The notes beneath the pieces are model-generated. The model made no database searches. It was not told the origin of the DNA and saw only the letters and a program-made list of their open reading frames with translations. The translations under genes were made by a program, and so were the position numbers. From the NCBI GenBank assembly GCA_905250075.1, contig CAJNOP010000099.1, positions 389,967-453,966 on the forward strand: a stretch of DNA of 64,000 bases, in the 5' to 3' direction. This DNA comes from Rotaria sp. Silwood1. Its lineage: Eukaryota > Rotifera > Eurotatoria > Philodinida > Philodinidae. Shown piece by piece: positions 38,549 through 48,975 of the stretch. Each line of letters begins with the position of its first letter. Position 1 is the stretch's first letter.

Positions 38549-39112
38549 TGTCCAGTAATCATTAGCCAAAGAAAAATTTGAATATCTCAACCGTGCTTTG
38601 ACTAAATGAACTGATTCTTTTAACGCTGATAGAGGACTGTTTCTAGTCCATATTCATTAGAATAATGTTGACAAGAGCTGTTCCGAAGTATCGCTATTGA
38701 CTCCAATAAGGAAATATCATCTTATGTGAATTCTCAAAAAAGATCCTATTTATTGTGTGTTCTAAAAGTTATCGCAAAGAATAAATTTAAATAAGTTTAG
38801 CAGATTCCAGCCAAAGTAGACTAATTTTTTTAAAGTATAAAGGAATATACCTGGTTAAATTCCTCTCAGATACACTAAGATGTCTTACAACTTTACGTTG
38901 TCCTAAGCGTAAATAACATTTTTCGAAACCCGTAAGTGGACAATATCTTTTTATTGATTTCAAAAGTGATACTTCGAAATATTTTCTGCCAATGTTATTC
39001 TTATGCATATGAACTAGGAATAGTCCTCTATCAGTGGTGAAAGAATCAGTTCATTTGATCAAAGCACGATTGAGATATTCAAATTTTTCTTTGGCTAATG
39101 ACTTACTGGACA
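38549..39112. repeat. Fold-back element whose arms keep a protein-like frame
   Basis: Left arm about 38549-38735 and right arm about 38920-39112 are inverted copies (shared TGTCCAGTAA ends). Both arms read as SLAKEKFEYLNRALxK, then an in-frame TGA, then TDSF and DRGLFLVH. The minus-strand arm continues open for a further 73 codons (38787-39008). The shared TGA shows that the stop predates the duplication of the arm. The family is not recognised. Confidence 0.65.
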
Positions 39113-39665
39113 TCCCATAGACTTACGTTACAATAATAATTTAGCACATAATAACATATTTTGACTCAAAAAATAATTCTTACCAAGTCATCAACTTTCT
39201 TAAATTTCTATTTTACAATCTTCCTCTGCACTAATCTCTATCAATCTTATTATCTTTTAAGAAAAATTGATAATTTCCTTTTCTTTGCCGATATTGAATA
39301 TCTTTCTATCAACTTCAATAAAACAACAGCAGATTATTTCTATTAAAGAAAGATTCACATGTTTTTGCTGTTTCTAGTATTGACAAAGCCTCAATATCAT
39401 CGAATATTTTTCTTTTAAAAAAATAATTCAACACATTAAGTGTGTTAAGTCATCAAATATAATTAATGCCCATGCAATTGATTAATACTTTTTCGATTAC
39501 GAATTCTGAATATAAACAACTAAACAATTTTATTTCAAATATATAGTTTTAGATCACTTTGTAAAGTGATTTGTAGATGTTTTTATTTTATTAATAAGAA
39601 TTCCAATCATGACTGACTAACAAAATAATAGTACTATTAAACATCTGAAAAACAAATGACTTCTA

Positions 39666-42600
39666 TTATTTTGTTTCAATTGTTTGATCCATATCATCTA
39701 ATATAAGTGTCAGTTCAGTTTGTTCAACAAGTGAATCAATATTATTCACATGTACTGGCAAAGATTGAGCATGAACTGCTATAATATTCATAGAAGCAAG
39801 CCAAAGAGTTATATTAAGAAATCTTTTCACAGCGTTATGGTAACCATATTTGAAGAGAAGATATTTCCATGTTACTTCTGCATACTTATTTTGAATGTCT
39901 AAAATATCAATAGGATTTGTTAAGTCATTCGAACTATTTGAATAATAACAACATGTATTTTCAGAGAAAGCGAACAATGATATTGACAATTTAACCAATA
40001 CAATATCTGGATCAACAAATTTTCTCGCCCAAATATGGATATCCATTGCAGATTTTCCAAACTTTACGTTCATAACGTTTAAGAAAGCATCGAGACCATA
40101 TAAATGACAATGATGCATAATGAATGCACCACTCATGCAGCATAAATTGTCAGCAGCACTACGAAGCATTATGGAACGATCATTAGATGATAATTTACGA
40201 AAATCATCATTGGAACAAAGATATGCTTCTACTGTTTTGTAAATAGATCCTAAAAAATCATCTACAAGTGCTTGGTAAATCACATAATTAGATTGTAAAA
40301 CATCGTGTGTATCTATTAAACGTTGACTAAAAGGTAAAATCTGAGACTCTTTATAACAATGAAATAAATTTGTGAGAAGTGTCCATTGATTACTAGTTAG
40401 TAATGATTGATCCTTTCGTAAAAGATTTAATGTTGGAAACTAATAAATAAATAATAAAAAATATGTTATACTTACGAGGGAAGGTCACCAACTGTTCAAT
40501 CGCTTTTGAGTCAGAACTATGTGCATCATGTAGGTCCTAATGAGCTATGAATACCCTGAAAAGAGTTCGGGCGGCTAGCCCATTACTGTCGAGATACTGC
40601 ATTTTTACGATATTGTTAAGCAGAACGCCGTGGTCCCCCTCAGGAGCACCAAAAAAACTGAGTTTTGAATTTTGACTTGAAGTTTGGCACAGAAACAGAC
40701 CTCAATGAGAGTGGCTTATTTTGAAAGTTTCAGATCTTTTGGTTGCTCCTATTCTGAAATAAGCACATTGGAACCTGTCGAGGGTATACGAGCAGTGTAA
40801 AAACACCCTTTTTAGCTGTATCTTAGGATAGGAACAACCAAAAGGCCTGAAACTTTCACAATAAACTACTCTCACTGAGATCTGTTTCTGTACAAAGTTT
40901 CAAGTCAAAACTCGAAACTTAGTTGTTCTGGTTCCTGAGGGGGACTACGGCATTGTGCTTAGTTAAAAATACCATAAAAATGCATTATCTCGACAATAAT
41001 AAGCTAGCCGCCCGAACTCTTTTCAGGGTATTCATAGCTCATTAGGACCTACATGATGCACATAGTTCCGACTAAAAAGCGATTGAACAGTTGGTAATCT
41101 TCCCTCGTTAGAACAGTCTAAAAATAGAGGTAGTAATACTTTAATATCTTGTAGTAAGCTTTAGGAAACTTTCTTTTCATATATAGAGATAGTACAAATA
41201 ATGTTCTATTTTTTTTTGTGGTATTTGATGATTCTTCAACTAATATCATGTTGTTTTTCCATGATATGTGACGATTATACTAATGCCTAATAAAAAAAAA
41301 ATCGACTTTCGACTAGAATACCTATAGCTCTTGAATTATTTGTTCTAAACATGTGAACCTTGTGCATTATTGTAGATCTTTCATCGACAGTTTGAATACA
41401 CACGTGAAAACTGGGAAATGCGCTGTAAACATTTCATGGTTTAGACTTGTTTTCAAAGAGGTAGAGTGAAAATTTTTTTAGAAAATCATGTCAAAAATCC
41501 TTATAATATACGATTCGATGTATCTTTATTTTCTCTTTCGACTTATGAAAACTTCAGCTATCCATCTTGTTTCTATCAAAAGTTATTCGAAAACTATCCA
41601 CTCACCTTTTTTTTAAATCGACAGCAGTACCCAGGTCAAGCTTGGTACGTCGGAACCGATCGGTTCCGTTGAATTCTGACGATTTCTTTACTACAGGATT
41701 CCGGTCCAGATTTCGTCGGACCAGTTCCGATCAGTTTCCATCGGTCCCGTCGATTTCCGACGAATTCCTGGTCGAAATTTTGCGAAACTTAACGGAATTT
41801 TTCCGGCGGAAACTGGACCGGAATCCTGTAGTCAAGAAATCGTCGGAAGTCAACGGAGCCGACCGAAAACCAACGGAATCTATAGGATCCGCTGCCGGAA
41901 AACAAAGGAAACAAACGGTTCCAGCGATCGGAACAGTGGACCTGGGTATAACTGTCACATATCATGTGAAAACAGCTCTTATCAAAATTTTATTATTATG
42001 ATATTAGTTGATGAATGACTAAATACCACAGAAAAATAGAGCCTTCTTTGTACCATATACTAAGATAAGAGTATTGTAAAAATTTTTCAACAATCTAAAA
42101 ATGAAAATCTGACAAAATTAATTAAATTGATAAGATGTTGAAATAGTTTAGTCTGAGGACAATNNNNNNNNNNNNNNNNNNNNNNNNNNNNNNNNNNNNN
42201 NNNNNNNNNNNNNNNNNNNNNNNNNNNNNNNNNNNNNNNNNNNNNNNNNNNNNNNNNNNNNNNTAGTATATAATAAACACATATTAGATCCAGAAAAAGA
42301 AAATATTAAAATCACATATTCATAATTTATTTAAATGAAAGCTTTAAAAACAGGTAACAGATAACATGAAACAATACTATCTGTCATGCTCAAATTATAT
42401 AAAAATGTTTATTCAATGCTGATGCAAGCAAAAAGGCAGAACTTCGCAGTATTTTTCTATGGTCAAAACTTAACTTCAATTTTCTTTTGGAAAAATGGCT
42501 TTTTTGAGAACAATCTTAATGATCAGATTGACATTGAAGATATGAATATAGATTTCTCTTCAATAATTTTATTTCTATCAAAATTTTATTTAATAATCTT

Positions 42601-43008
42601 ACCATCTTAGGCTGATGTTGTACTTGCTTTTTAACTGAAGTATTTTTTTCTGATTTAATCTGTCTTGATACTTGAAATCTATCAGTACTCATTCCGCATA
42701 TAAAACATTTAGCAAGTCGACATGATTGACATATATGACGATTATTTATATTAATTTCACATTGACCACCAAAATGACATACAAATGCTGCCTAAATGGA
42801 TTAACATGAGAATTACATAAGAAGAGAAGATTCATTTTACCTGTCCAGCATTGGCATTTCTTTTAAAGAACATTTTGCATGGATGACATGAAATAACACC
42901 AAAATAACAATATTTAGCAGATGCACCACATATTCGACATTGTTGAAGTATTTTGATTTTTTTATTTTTGACAGGCATCAATGGATTTATTGGACTATTC
43001 GATGTCAT
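39666..43008 (-). CDS. Nuclear hormone receptor (C4 zinc finger DBD plus LBD)
   Basis: Exons 43008-42841, 42791-42603 and 40439-39666 join in phase 0 to 376 residues. Exon 1 encodes finger 1 (C24-x2-C27-x13-C41-x2-C44) with the recognition-helix start SCHPCKMFFKRN. Exon 2 encodes finger 2 (C61-x5-C67-x9-C77-x2-C80, then RLAKC). Both are canonical. Exon 3 gives 257 helical residues beginning FPTLNLLRKDQSLLTSNQWT, consistent with a ligand-binding domain. The P-box HPCKM departs from the EGCKG/EGCKA of well-known receptors, as in divergent invertebrate families, so the DNA target is unclear. Intron 1 is 48 nt. Intron 2 is about 2.2 kb, with two fold-back elements and a 100-N gap, so a small extra hinge exon cannot be excluded. 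Confidence 0.8.
40475..41107. mobile_element. 633 bp fold-back MITE with TTA target duplication
   Basis: Two arms of about 300 bp (40475-40775 and 40810-41107) are inverted copies beginning CGAGGGAAGGTCACCAACTG. The element is flanked by TTA at 40472-40474 and 41108-41110. A 3 bp TTA duplication fits the PIF/Harbinger group, although the termini are not a textbook match. There is no open frame of note. It lies within intron 2 of the nuclear receptor gene, about 32 bases from the acceptor of the last exon. Confidence 0.8.
41200..42050. repeat. Inverted repeat containing a nested GC-rich fold-back
   Basis: The outer arms (about 41200-41285 and 41960-42050; shared CAACTAATATCAT and ATGATATGTGAC) are inverted copies. 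Nested inside, 41630-41946 is GC-rich with its own inverted arms (CCCAGGTC ends; GATTCCGGTCCAG in the middle), flanked by TA on both sides as in Tc1/mariner-type insertions. Frames of 60-140 codons here lie in the repeat and are not genes. Confidence 0.65.
42164..42263. other. Assembly gap of 100 N
   Basis: A run of exactly 100 N, the usual placeholder for a gap of unknown size. It falls in intron 2 of the nuclear receptor gene. Confidence 0.95.
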
Positions 43009-43464
43009 CTTTCCAAAAAAAAAAAAAAAAACTTATCTTGTATTACTCTTTATTTATTGAGAGAACAATTAATGAAACAAAACAAAATCTGTGTCTATAT
43101 ATCAAAAAGGGGTTATTACGTGTGAATTTTTGTTTTTTTTGTTCTGTGCAGAACGACAATATCTCCCTTTCACCTTAACAACTATAACATGCGTGTTTCT
43201 CGACATATTCACGTTGTTCTTTATAGGAAGAAAGTAAAAAAGTGCCTTTTTTTCATTTTCTTCTCTTTTTTTTCTGTTCGCTTCGTGTTTCATCTGTCTC
43301 GAGGTCATTTGCACATAGTTATAAAAAAAAGTATAGAGCTACTATCACAATCATAGTTTTCATTAAAGACAATAGAATTAGATTTAATCAAATAAATACG
43401 TGTGTTTATGATGGAAAAATTATCATTCAATAATCTCACGATTATTAAGCTACAGTCAAAGACA

Positions 43465-43575
43465 ATGACAATTGAATGTGAAATTTGTGAGGCTCCAGCT
43501 AAATATTCATAGTTTTATGTTATATAATGTCATTCATGCATATTGTTGTTTAAACGAAATGCTCACCAAAGACAG
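43465..43575 (+). pseudogene. Decayed nuclear-receptor DNA-binding exon
   Basis: On the plus strand, head-to-head with the intact receptor gene, an ATG starts a frame with MTIECEICEAPAKYS, TAG at 43510, FYVI, TAA at 43525 and CHSCILLFKRNA. This lines up residue for residue with the intact gene's CRICGASAKYCYFGVISCHPCKMFFKRNA region, keeping all four zinc cysteines of finger 1. After the CAG that should precede a donor, the bases are TTAAAT in place of GTAAAA, so the splice site is also lost. No clear second exon was found. Confidence 0.7.
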
Positions 43576-44507
43576 TTAAATAAATGACATCTATTTACTG
43601 AAAAACAGAAGAAAAGTAATCACAGATAAAGTACCTACCACATCAACAACTTAAGTCAGATTAAATGAACATGAACAGATTACTTATTAATACAAGTAAT
43701 GTGCATCATTCAAATGCACTAAGCGTTTTCTAAAAGAATGATTATTAGATTGTGAATTAGAAATTATTCAGAATTGTCTTGTAGAATCTTGATCCTAAAA
43801 TATTTATTGACTCGAAAAAAACATATATATATCTTTTGAAAAACACAATCATGCACAGATTAATATCCATAATTTATCTGCGGAGTTTTATATTTTTATT
43901 AGAGAATCTTCATTTTGACTGACAGTTTATGTGCCATTACACAAGCTTTTATTACAGTAATTATGTCAGACTCATTCACATACTATAATAGTAACGATTA
44001 GAGATTGTATAAGAAAGCATTTTGATATATAGACCAATTTTATTTCCGTATATCTGTGTGAAAATCGTTCTAAGAAATGTTTAGTCATTACATAGAATCA
44101 AGTGGATTTTCGAAAATTTCTTGTTTGTTTTTTTGGAAAATTTATAGCTGACGACCAGTACCAAAGTTTTGAAATTTGGTTCACGTTATAAAGTTAGACA
44201 TCACTGATGTATCAAGTAGTATTTTATTGGTAGAGATGTTCTGCATCTGTATCAAAATATTGATTCACATCGGATTTTTCAAGTTTGATGGAAGAATGTT
44301 TTTTTTTGTGAGAGTTAAAGGCGTAACCTTGTCACAATATGAAATTGAGGGTGGATGTGATTGGTCTAGTTACTCATTCTCACACCAACATCCACCCACA
44401 CACCCACATCCTCAAGTCAATAAAATTGTGTTTACATGATCATATTCATGATTTATTGTTGCTTGTAAATCATACTTATGTGAAAGAAAACGACGCTTAA
44501 CATAGTC

Positions 44508-45067
44508 CATTGGCACATAAGTTCTGAGAGTTTGGATCAGTAGAATAATATCGCCAATATAAAACTACATTTTAAGGAAAGTAATTATATATTCTGATAG
44601 CGCTCGGAATTCTCTATCGCCCTGTGTATTTAAGTGTTGACTTGTATTTATTTGCTGAAAAGTATTTTGAATACAATGAAGACACCCTCACCCGCATTGA
44701 CAATGTTCGAAATATTTCTCAGCAAATAAGTTTAAGTCAAGAACTGAATACACAGGGCGATAGAGCATTTCAAGAGCTCTCAGAATATATAATTAATTTT
44801 CTAAAAAACGGATTACTATATAGATAAAAATTTTAAAAACACATGAGAAAAGAAGAAAAAATGAAGTTTGTGGGAATCTGAGGACGAGGGTGTCTTCACT
44901 GTACTCAAACTATTTTTCAGCAAATAAATGGAAGTCAAGACTTAAATACACAGGGTGATAGAGAATTCCGAGCGCCATCAGAATATATAATTACTTTCTT
45001 TAAAATGTATTTTTATATTGGCGATATTATTCTACTGATCCAAACTCTCAGAACTTATGCGCCAATG
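44508..45067. repeat. 560 bp fold-back element with a third internal repeat copy
   Basis: The arms 44508-44690 and about 44895-45067 are inverted copies with CATTGGCRCATAAGTTCTG ends. A third copy of the inner roughly 100 bp (CAGCAAATAA through CAGAATATATAATTA) lies at about 44715-44800 in the orientation of the right arm. The 67-codon frame at 44624-44827 arises from this structure. No target duplication was identified. Confidence 0.75.
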
Positions 45068-48036
45068 CAATATTTTCCCCTAAGTTATCATTTCCTAATA
45101 GAGGGTTTTACTTCAAAACAAAATGGTTTATGGATCTTTGCACATCACAGTACCATTTAATCACAACCTGAAGCCTGTATTTCCTTATGCCATCATTCAT
45201 CTTATTCCGACTGCTTAAAGCAAGTAGCTAGTGCTCATTATTGAGGGTGTCGGTGTACATATTCTTTTTTTGTTGCCCTTCACTCACGGCCACACTCTTG
45301 TGATACAGTTACAGTCTTCTCTTCAACAGTGACTATGAATGGGGTCTGAATTATGAGCTGAACCCCAGGAAATTTTACATATATTAATGCAGTGAGAAAG
45401 ATCGTTTCGAATGCCGAAAGTTCGAAGGTGCTATTTGTAAGATTTTTTTGAGTTATTTGAAAAAATAGCCACTCTTCAAAAGTTAAAACTACATCTAATA
45501 TTACGTAAGTGAAACTGTAATTATTCGTACGAGAACACATGTAACAGGCAATAGAAAGTATCACAATATCCTTAAAACAATATAAATCAAGGTCATATTT
45601 GTTACATGAAAAGTAGGAAATTTAGAAAGTGGTGGTGTTCTATTGTCGACAACTTCGTTGAGGAACTATCTCTCACTTACTCTATACCTTTCGCATAATA
45701 TTTGATAACTTATGCATTTCGGACCTTCATTTCTTTATTATTTCAATAATTGATTTAAATTAGAATGTTATAGACGTTATGCAATAATATTTATTTTGTT
45801 GATGAAATTTTTACCGTTTTGACGGCTTAACATCACCATTAGTTTTCTGTATACGAATTTATAAGCAAATCAAAAGAGACAGGAATAATATCTATTTTAT
45901 GAGAAAAATGATTTCTTTGTATTTTATTAGTCACTTGATAATATGTGTTACAGCAATTGATATGGTGTATTACGCACACGCATGAGGAATGTATATTCGA
46001 TCTTGTTCATCTGAACTACAACGTATAAATATATAAAAGTAAAAATTATATTAAACCTGTTGGTTACTTCCTGAAGGTATTTCTTTATTATTAGATTACT
46101 ACGAAGATAATCATCAAATTATATGGTTACATAACTAATATAGTGCATTGTTTCTTAACTAAAAAACAATGAAGTGCATACAAAATGTTTTACTCGAAAT
46201 TGATAGGACACAAACAAATCTCTTAAAAACTTTGTGTAACGAGATGTTATATTATCCACTCAATAAAAATAAAGCAGAAATGCTTGTGCTGTACGAAATA
46301 TCAACAAGACTTTATTTAAAAGAATCTAATACAATAATTTAACCAAAATGGAAACTATTGCAGTATCAACATAGATAACAAATATTATAACTCATTGATT
46401 TTCTCCATCATTGCTCATATGTTTGTTGACAATTGAAATATGTGTTGTTTGGATTTTATTTCTTTTTTTTTTTTGTAGCTAAATTTTCGACGAAGAGCTC
46501 TGATGAAAAAATAGCACCATGTGAAGCACTGAAATGGTGCAGTTCTGATTCCACTTGATGCCATAATTTTGGAAGAAAGATTTCCACACATAGAATTCCT
46601 TCATTCAATTCAAAAGAGCTATGTTCTATTTCTAATTAACATTGTTTGCTGAAAAATTATCACTCTATAAAACTTCACTTTTTAATTGATGATTAGTTTA
46701 ATCGAATAAGTATGATGAGTTGATATTCATAAATAAATTTATTTGACTTCTATCAGAAATTGATGGAGTCTTTAGTTTATGAAATAGATTGAGTGTTCTA
46801 CTTCATTGTGAGTAGAAAAACAATTGCTTTTTTTCACTTAGAAGACAAGAAATATTTCAATCATTAATTGTTCATTACTTATTAATTTTTATCAAAAAAT
46901 TAATTGAACATTGTTTCGCGCTTGTTGAGCTGTTATTTGAATTTTTTGCAATCGAATGATGTTCTCATTGATTAATATAAATCAAAAGAACATGATCATC
47001 ATTTGTTGTTTTAATTTGTACATTACTGTTTGTTGCTACATGGATAAATATTTTCAAAATGGTTTTTGTCTTATTCGAATGCCGATTGTTAATAATACTG
47101 TTAGGTTATTCGCGAAAGATAAAACCTTTTTTTGCTTTCATGCTGTTGTTTTTTATTGTTCTGATTATAAATATTATCGAACAGTATAAGAAAAGCACAC
47201 ACCTGTATGACGTTGCTGTCCAAAAAAAAAATTCATCTTGATTTTCTTATGATGTATTTTAGTAAATTTTTGCCTATCTAACTATTGTTCTCTATTAACA
47301 ACTGTTAAAATTCTTTGATTATCAGAAACAAAAAAAAAGTGCTTCAGTGACAATACATAACTTATTTCAACTATATTAAAACATTTACTATAATATTTTT
47401 TATAAATCATACTTGAAAAAAAAATAAAGTCACAGATATCCAACAAATAAGTAAAGAGAGCTTACGTTTAAGTAGAGAAAAGATTTCTTGATAAATTGAT
47501 CCTTCTGTTTTCCCATAACATGTAGATGATCTACAAGCTCACAATTCAAGTTCTATACTTGTTTGTGTTTGCTATTTAGACATTGCCATTCTTATCAAAA
47601 GTCATATTATCGGTGTAATGCAATTAATTTGAAGTTGTTTTATATGGTTCTATTGACTAATCTACGATCAGTTCACCAAAGGAAGAGTCCTTTCGAAATT
47701 TCTTTAGGTGATAATTACACTAATACAATGCTCAGTTGTTTCAATTAATTTTAAATCTATAAAAATTATGAACTGTAATATTCATCAAGGCAGTTTTGGT
47801 GTATAAAATCGTTCATCACTTCACGAATTCAAGTTTAATTGATCAGTCGATCCTTTTATTAGTTGAAATGTCGTTGATTTCTCTTAGCTCATCAATAAGA
47901 AACTGAATTCGACATTGGACATGTTCAATTTCATGTCTTAGATTCATCCTAGGTTTTAAGATTTTACAGTATATTCATTTTCTTGAGCAGTGAATCAAAT
48001 AAATCAACTAAAACAAACAATGAGAAAATTCAGAAG
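45068..48036. other. AT-rich intergenic region
   Basis: No gene is supported. A 94-codon minus-strand frame at 45280-45564 has a protein-like composition but no recognisable domain or splice partner. The rest is low complexity. Confidence 0.45.
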
Positions 48037-48924
48037 TTATGTCTTTCTCTGATTTTCACGCCAAGGTGCCTTAGCACCACGTGATTTAAGACGTCCTTCA
48101 TAATATTCAATAAAGATATTGTTGAAAAATGAGATAAACTCTAATGATAACTGATTAAAATCAATACGTTGTTTGTTTGCATTCCGTCGATACCAATGAG
48201 TATTAAAATTCATATGAAGATCAAAGAATATGTGTGAAACATCATAGGGTTTTTCAAGTTCAACAAGAAGATCATCTCCTGGAATTAATTGATTTATTGT
48301 TGTTGTTTCAAGAAATAAATTCAGATGTTCAATTGAATTCTGTTGCTTAGGACTTAAAATATGCACTAAATGTACCATAATGATAATGACATCTTTATAT
48401 AACTCTTGTTGATCATTTGAATCTTTAATTGCTGAATCAATATAATGTCCGGCAAAATTTCGAATAAATCGAATAAGGTTATATATATTCATTTCAATTT
48501 CTGTACGAATAATACGATGATATTTTAATATTTCTTCAAAATTATGAGAATTTTTACATTTTGAACCAAATTGACACGTATTATTTATATACCAGAAAGA
48601 ACAAAGATTTGTTTGTCGATAGGTTGATTGATGTTCATAATAACATTCACCAGATGGTTTTGTACATTTTCCATCTTTGATCATATAAAAACAAAGACGA
48701 TGATCCCAAAGAGCCATTTCAATTGCTAACTTTTCTTTTGCTGTTTCATAAATATATATGAATAAAAGTAGTCCTTTTTCAAGACGAGCAAAATTAATTT
48801 TATCAGTTTCATTTCGAGTTGCATAAAAATTGGCTGTTTGAGTACTTGTACTAACATTTTCATTGAGTGATAAGCCAGCAGTCTTTTTTATTAAAGCATC
48901 CGTCTTTGATTTTTTCGATGCCAT
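48037..48924 (-). CDS. Protein with two CCCH zinc fingers
   Basis: A single-exon protein of 295 residues starting at MASKKSKTDALIKK. The frame stays open 17 codons upstream, but this ATG gives a Lys-rich start after AT-rich leader sequence, so I prefer it. Finger 1 is C78-x8-C87-x6-C94-x3-H98 and finger 2 is C108-x8-C117-x5-C123-x3-H127, both within the CCCH class that binds single-stranded, often AU-rich RNA. The flanks are helical with no second known domain. The C-terminus is basic (RLKSRGAKAPWRENQRKT). A cytoplasmic or nuclear role in mRNA control is likely from the finger class only. Confidence 0.7.
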   Translation of the reverse strand: MASKKSKTDALIKKTAGLSLNENVSTSTQTANFYATRNETDKINFARLEKGLLLFIYIYETAKEKLAIEMALWDHRLCFYMIKDGKCTKPSGECYYEHQSTYRQTNLCSFWYINNTCQFGSKCKNSHNFEEILKYHRIIRTEIEMNIYNLIRFIRNFAGHYIDSAIKDSNDQQELYKDVIIIMVHLVHILSPKQQNSIEHLNLFLETTTINQLIPGDDLLVELEKPYDVSHIFFDLHMNFNTHWYRRNANKQRIDFNQLSLEFISFFNNIFIEYYEGRLKSRGAKAPWRENQRKT

Positions 48925-48975
48925 GTAGTTATAAAAGACGTATAAAAATGCCAACCAAGGTCGATTTTTTTCCAC

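Noticed and set aside
41567-42001. 144-codon frame rich in Arg and Ser
   Set aside because: It is a translation of the GC-rich nested fold-back; a matching frame occurs on the other strand because of the symmetry.
44624-44827. 67-codon frame resembling a small soluble protein
   Set aside because: It spans the left arm and inner repeat of the fold-back element and has no recognisable domain.
45280-45564. 94-codon minus-strand frame
   Set aside because: Protein-like composition but no domain, no convincing start and no partner exon, so not listed as a gene.
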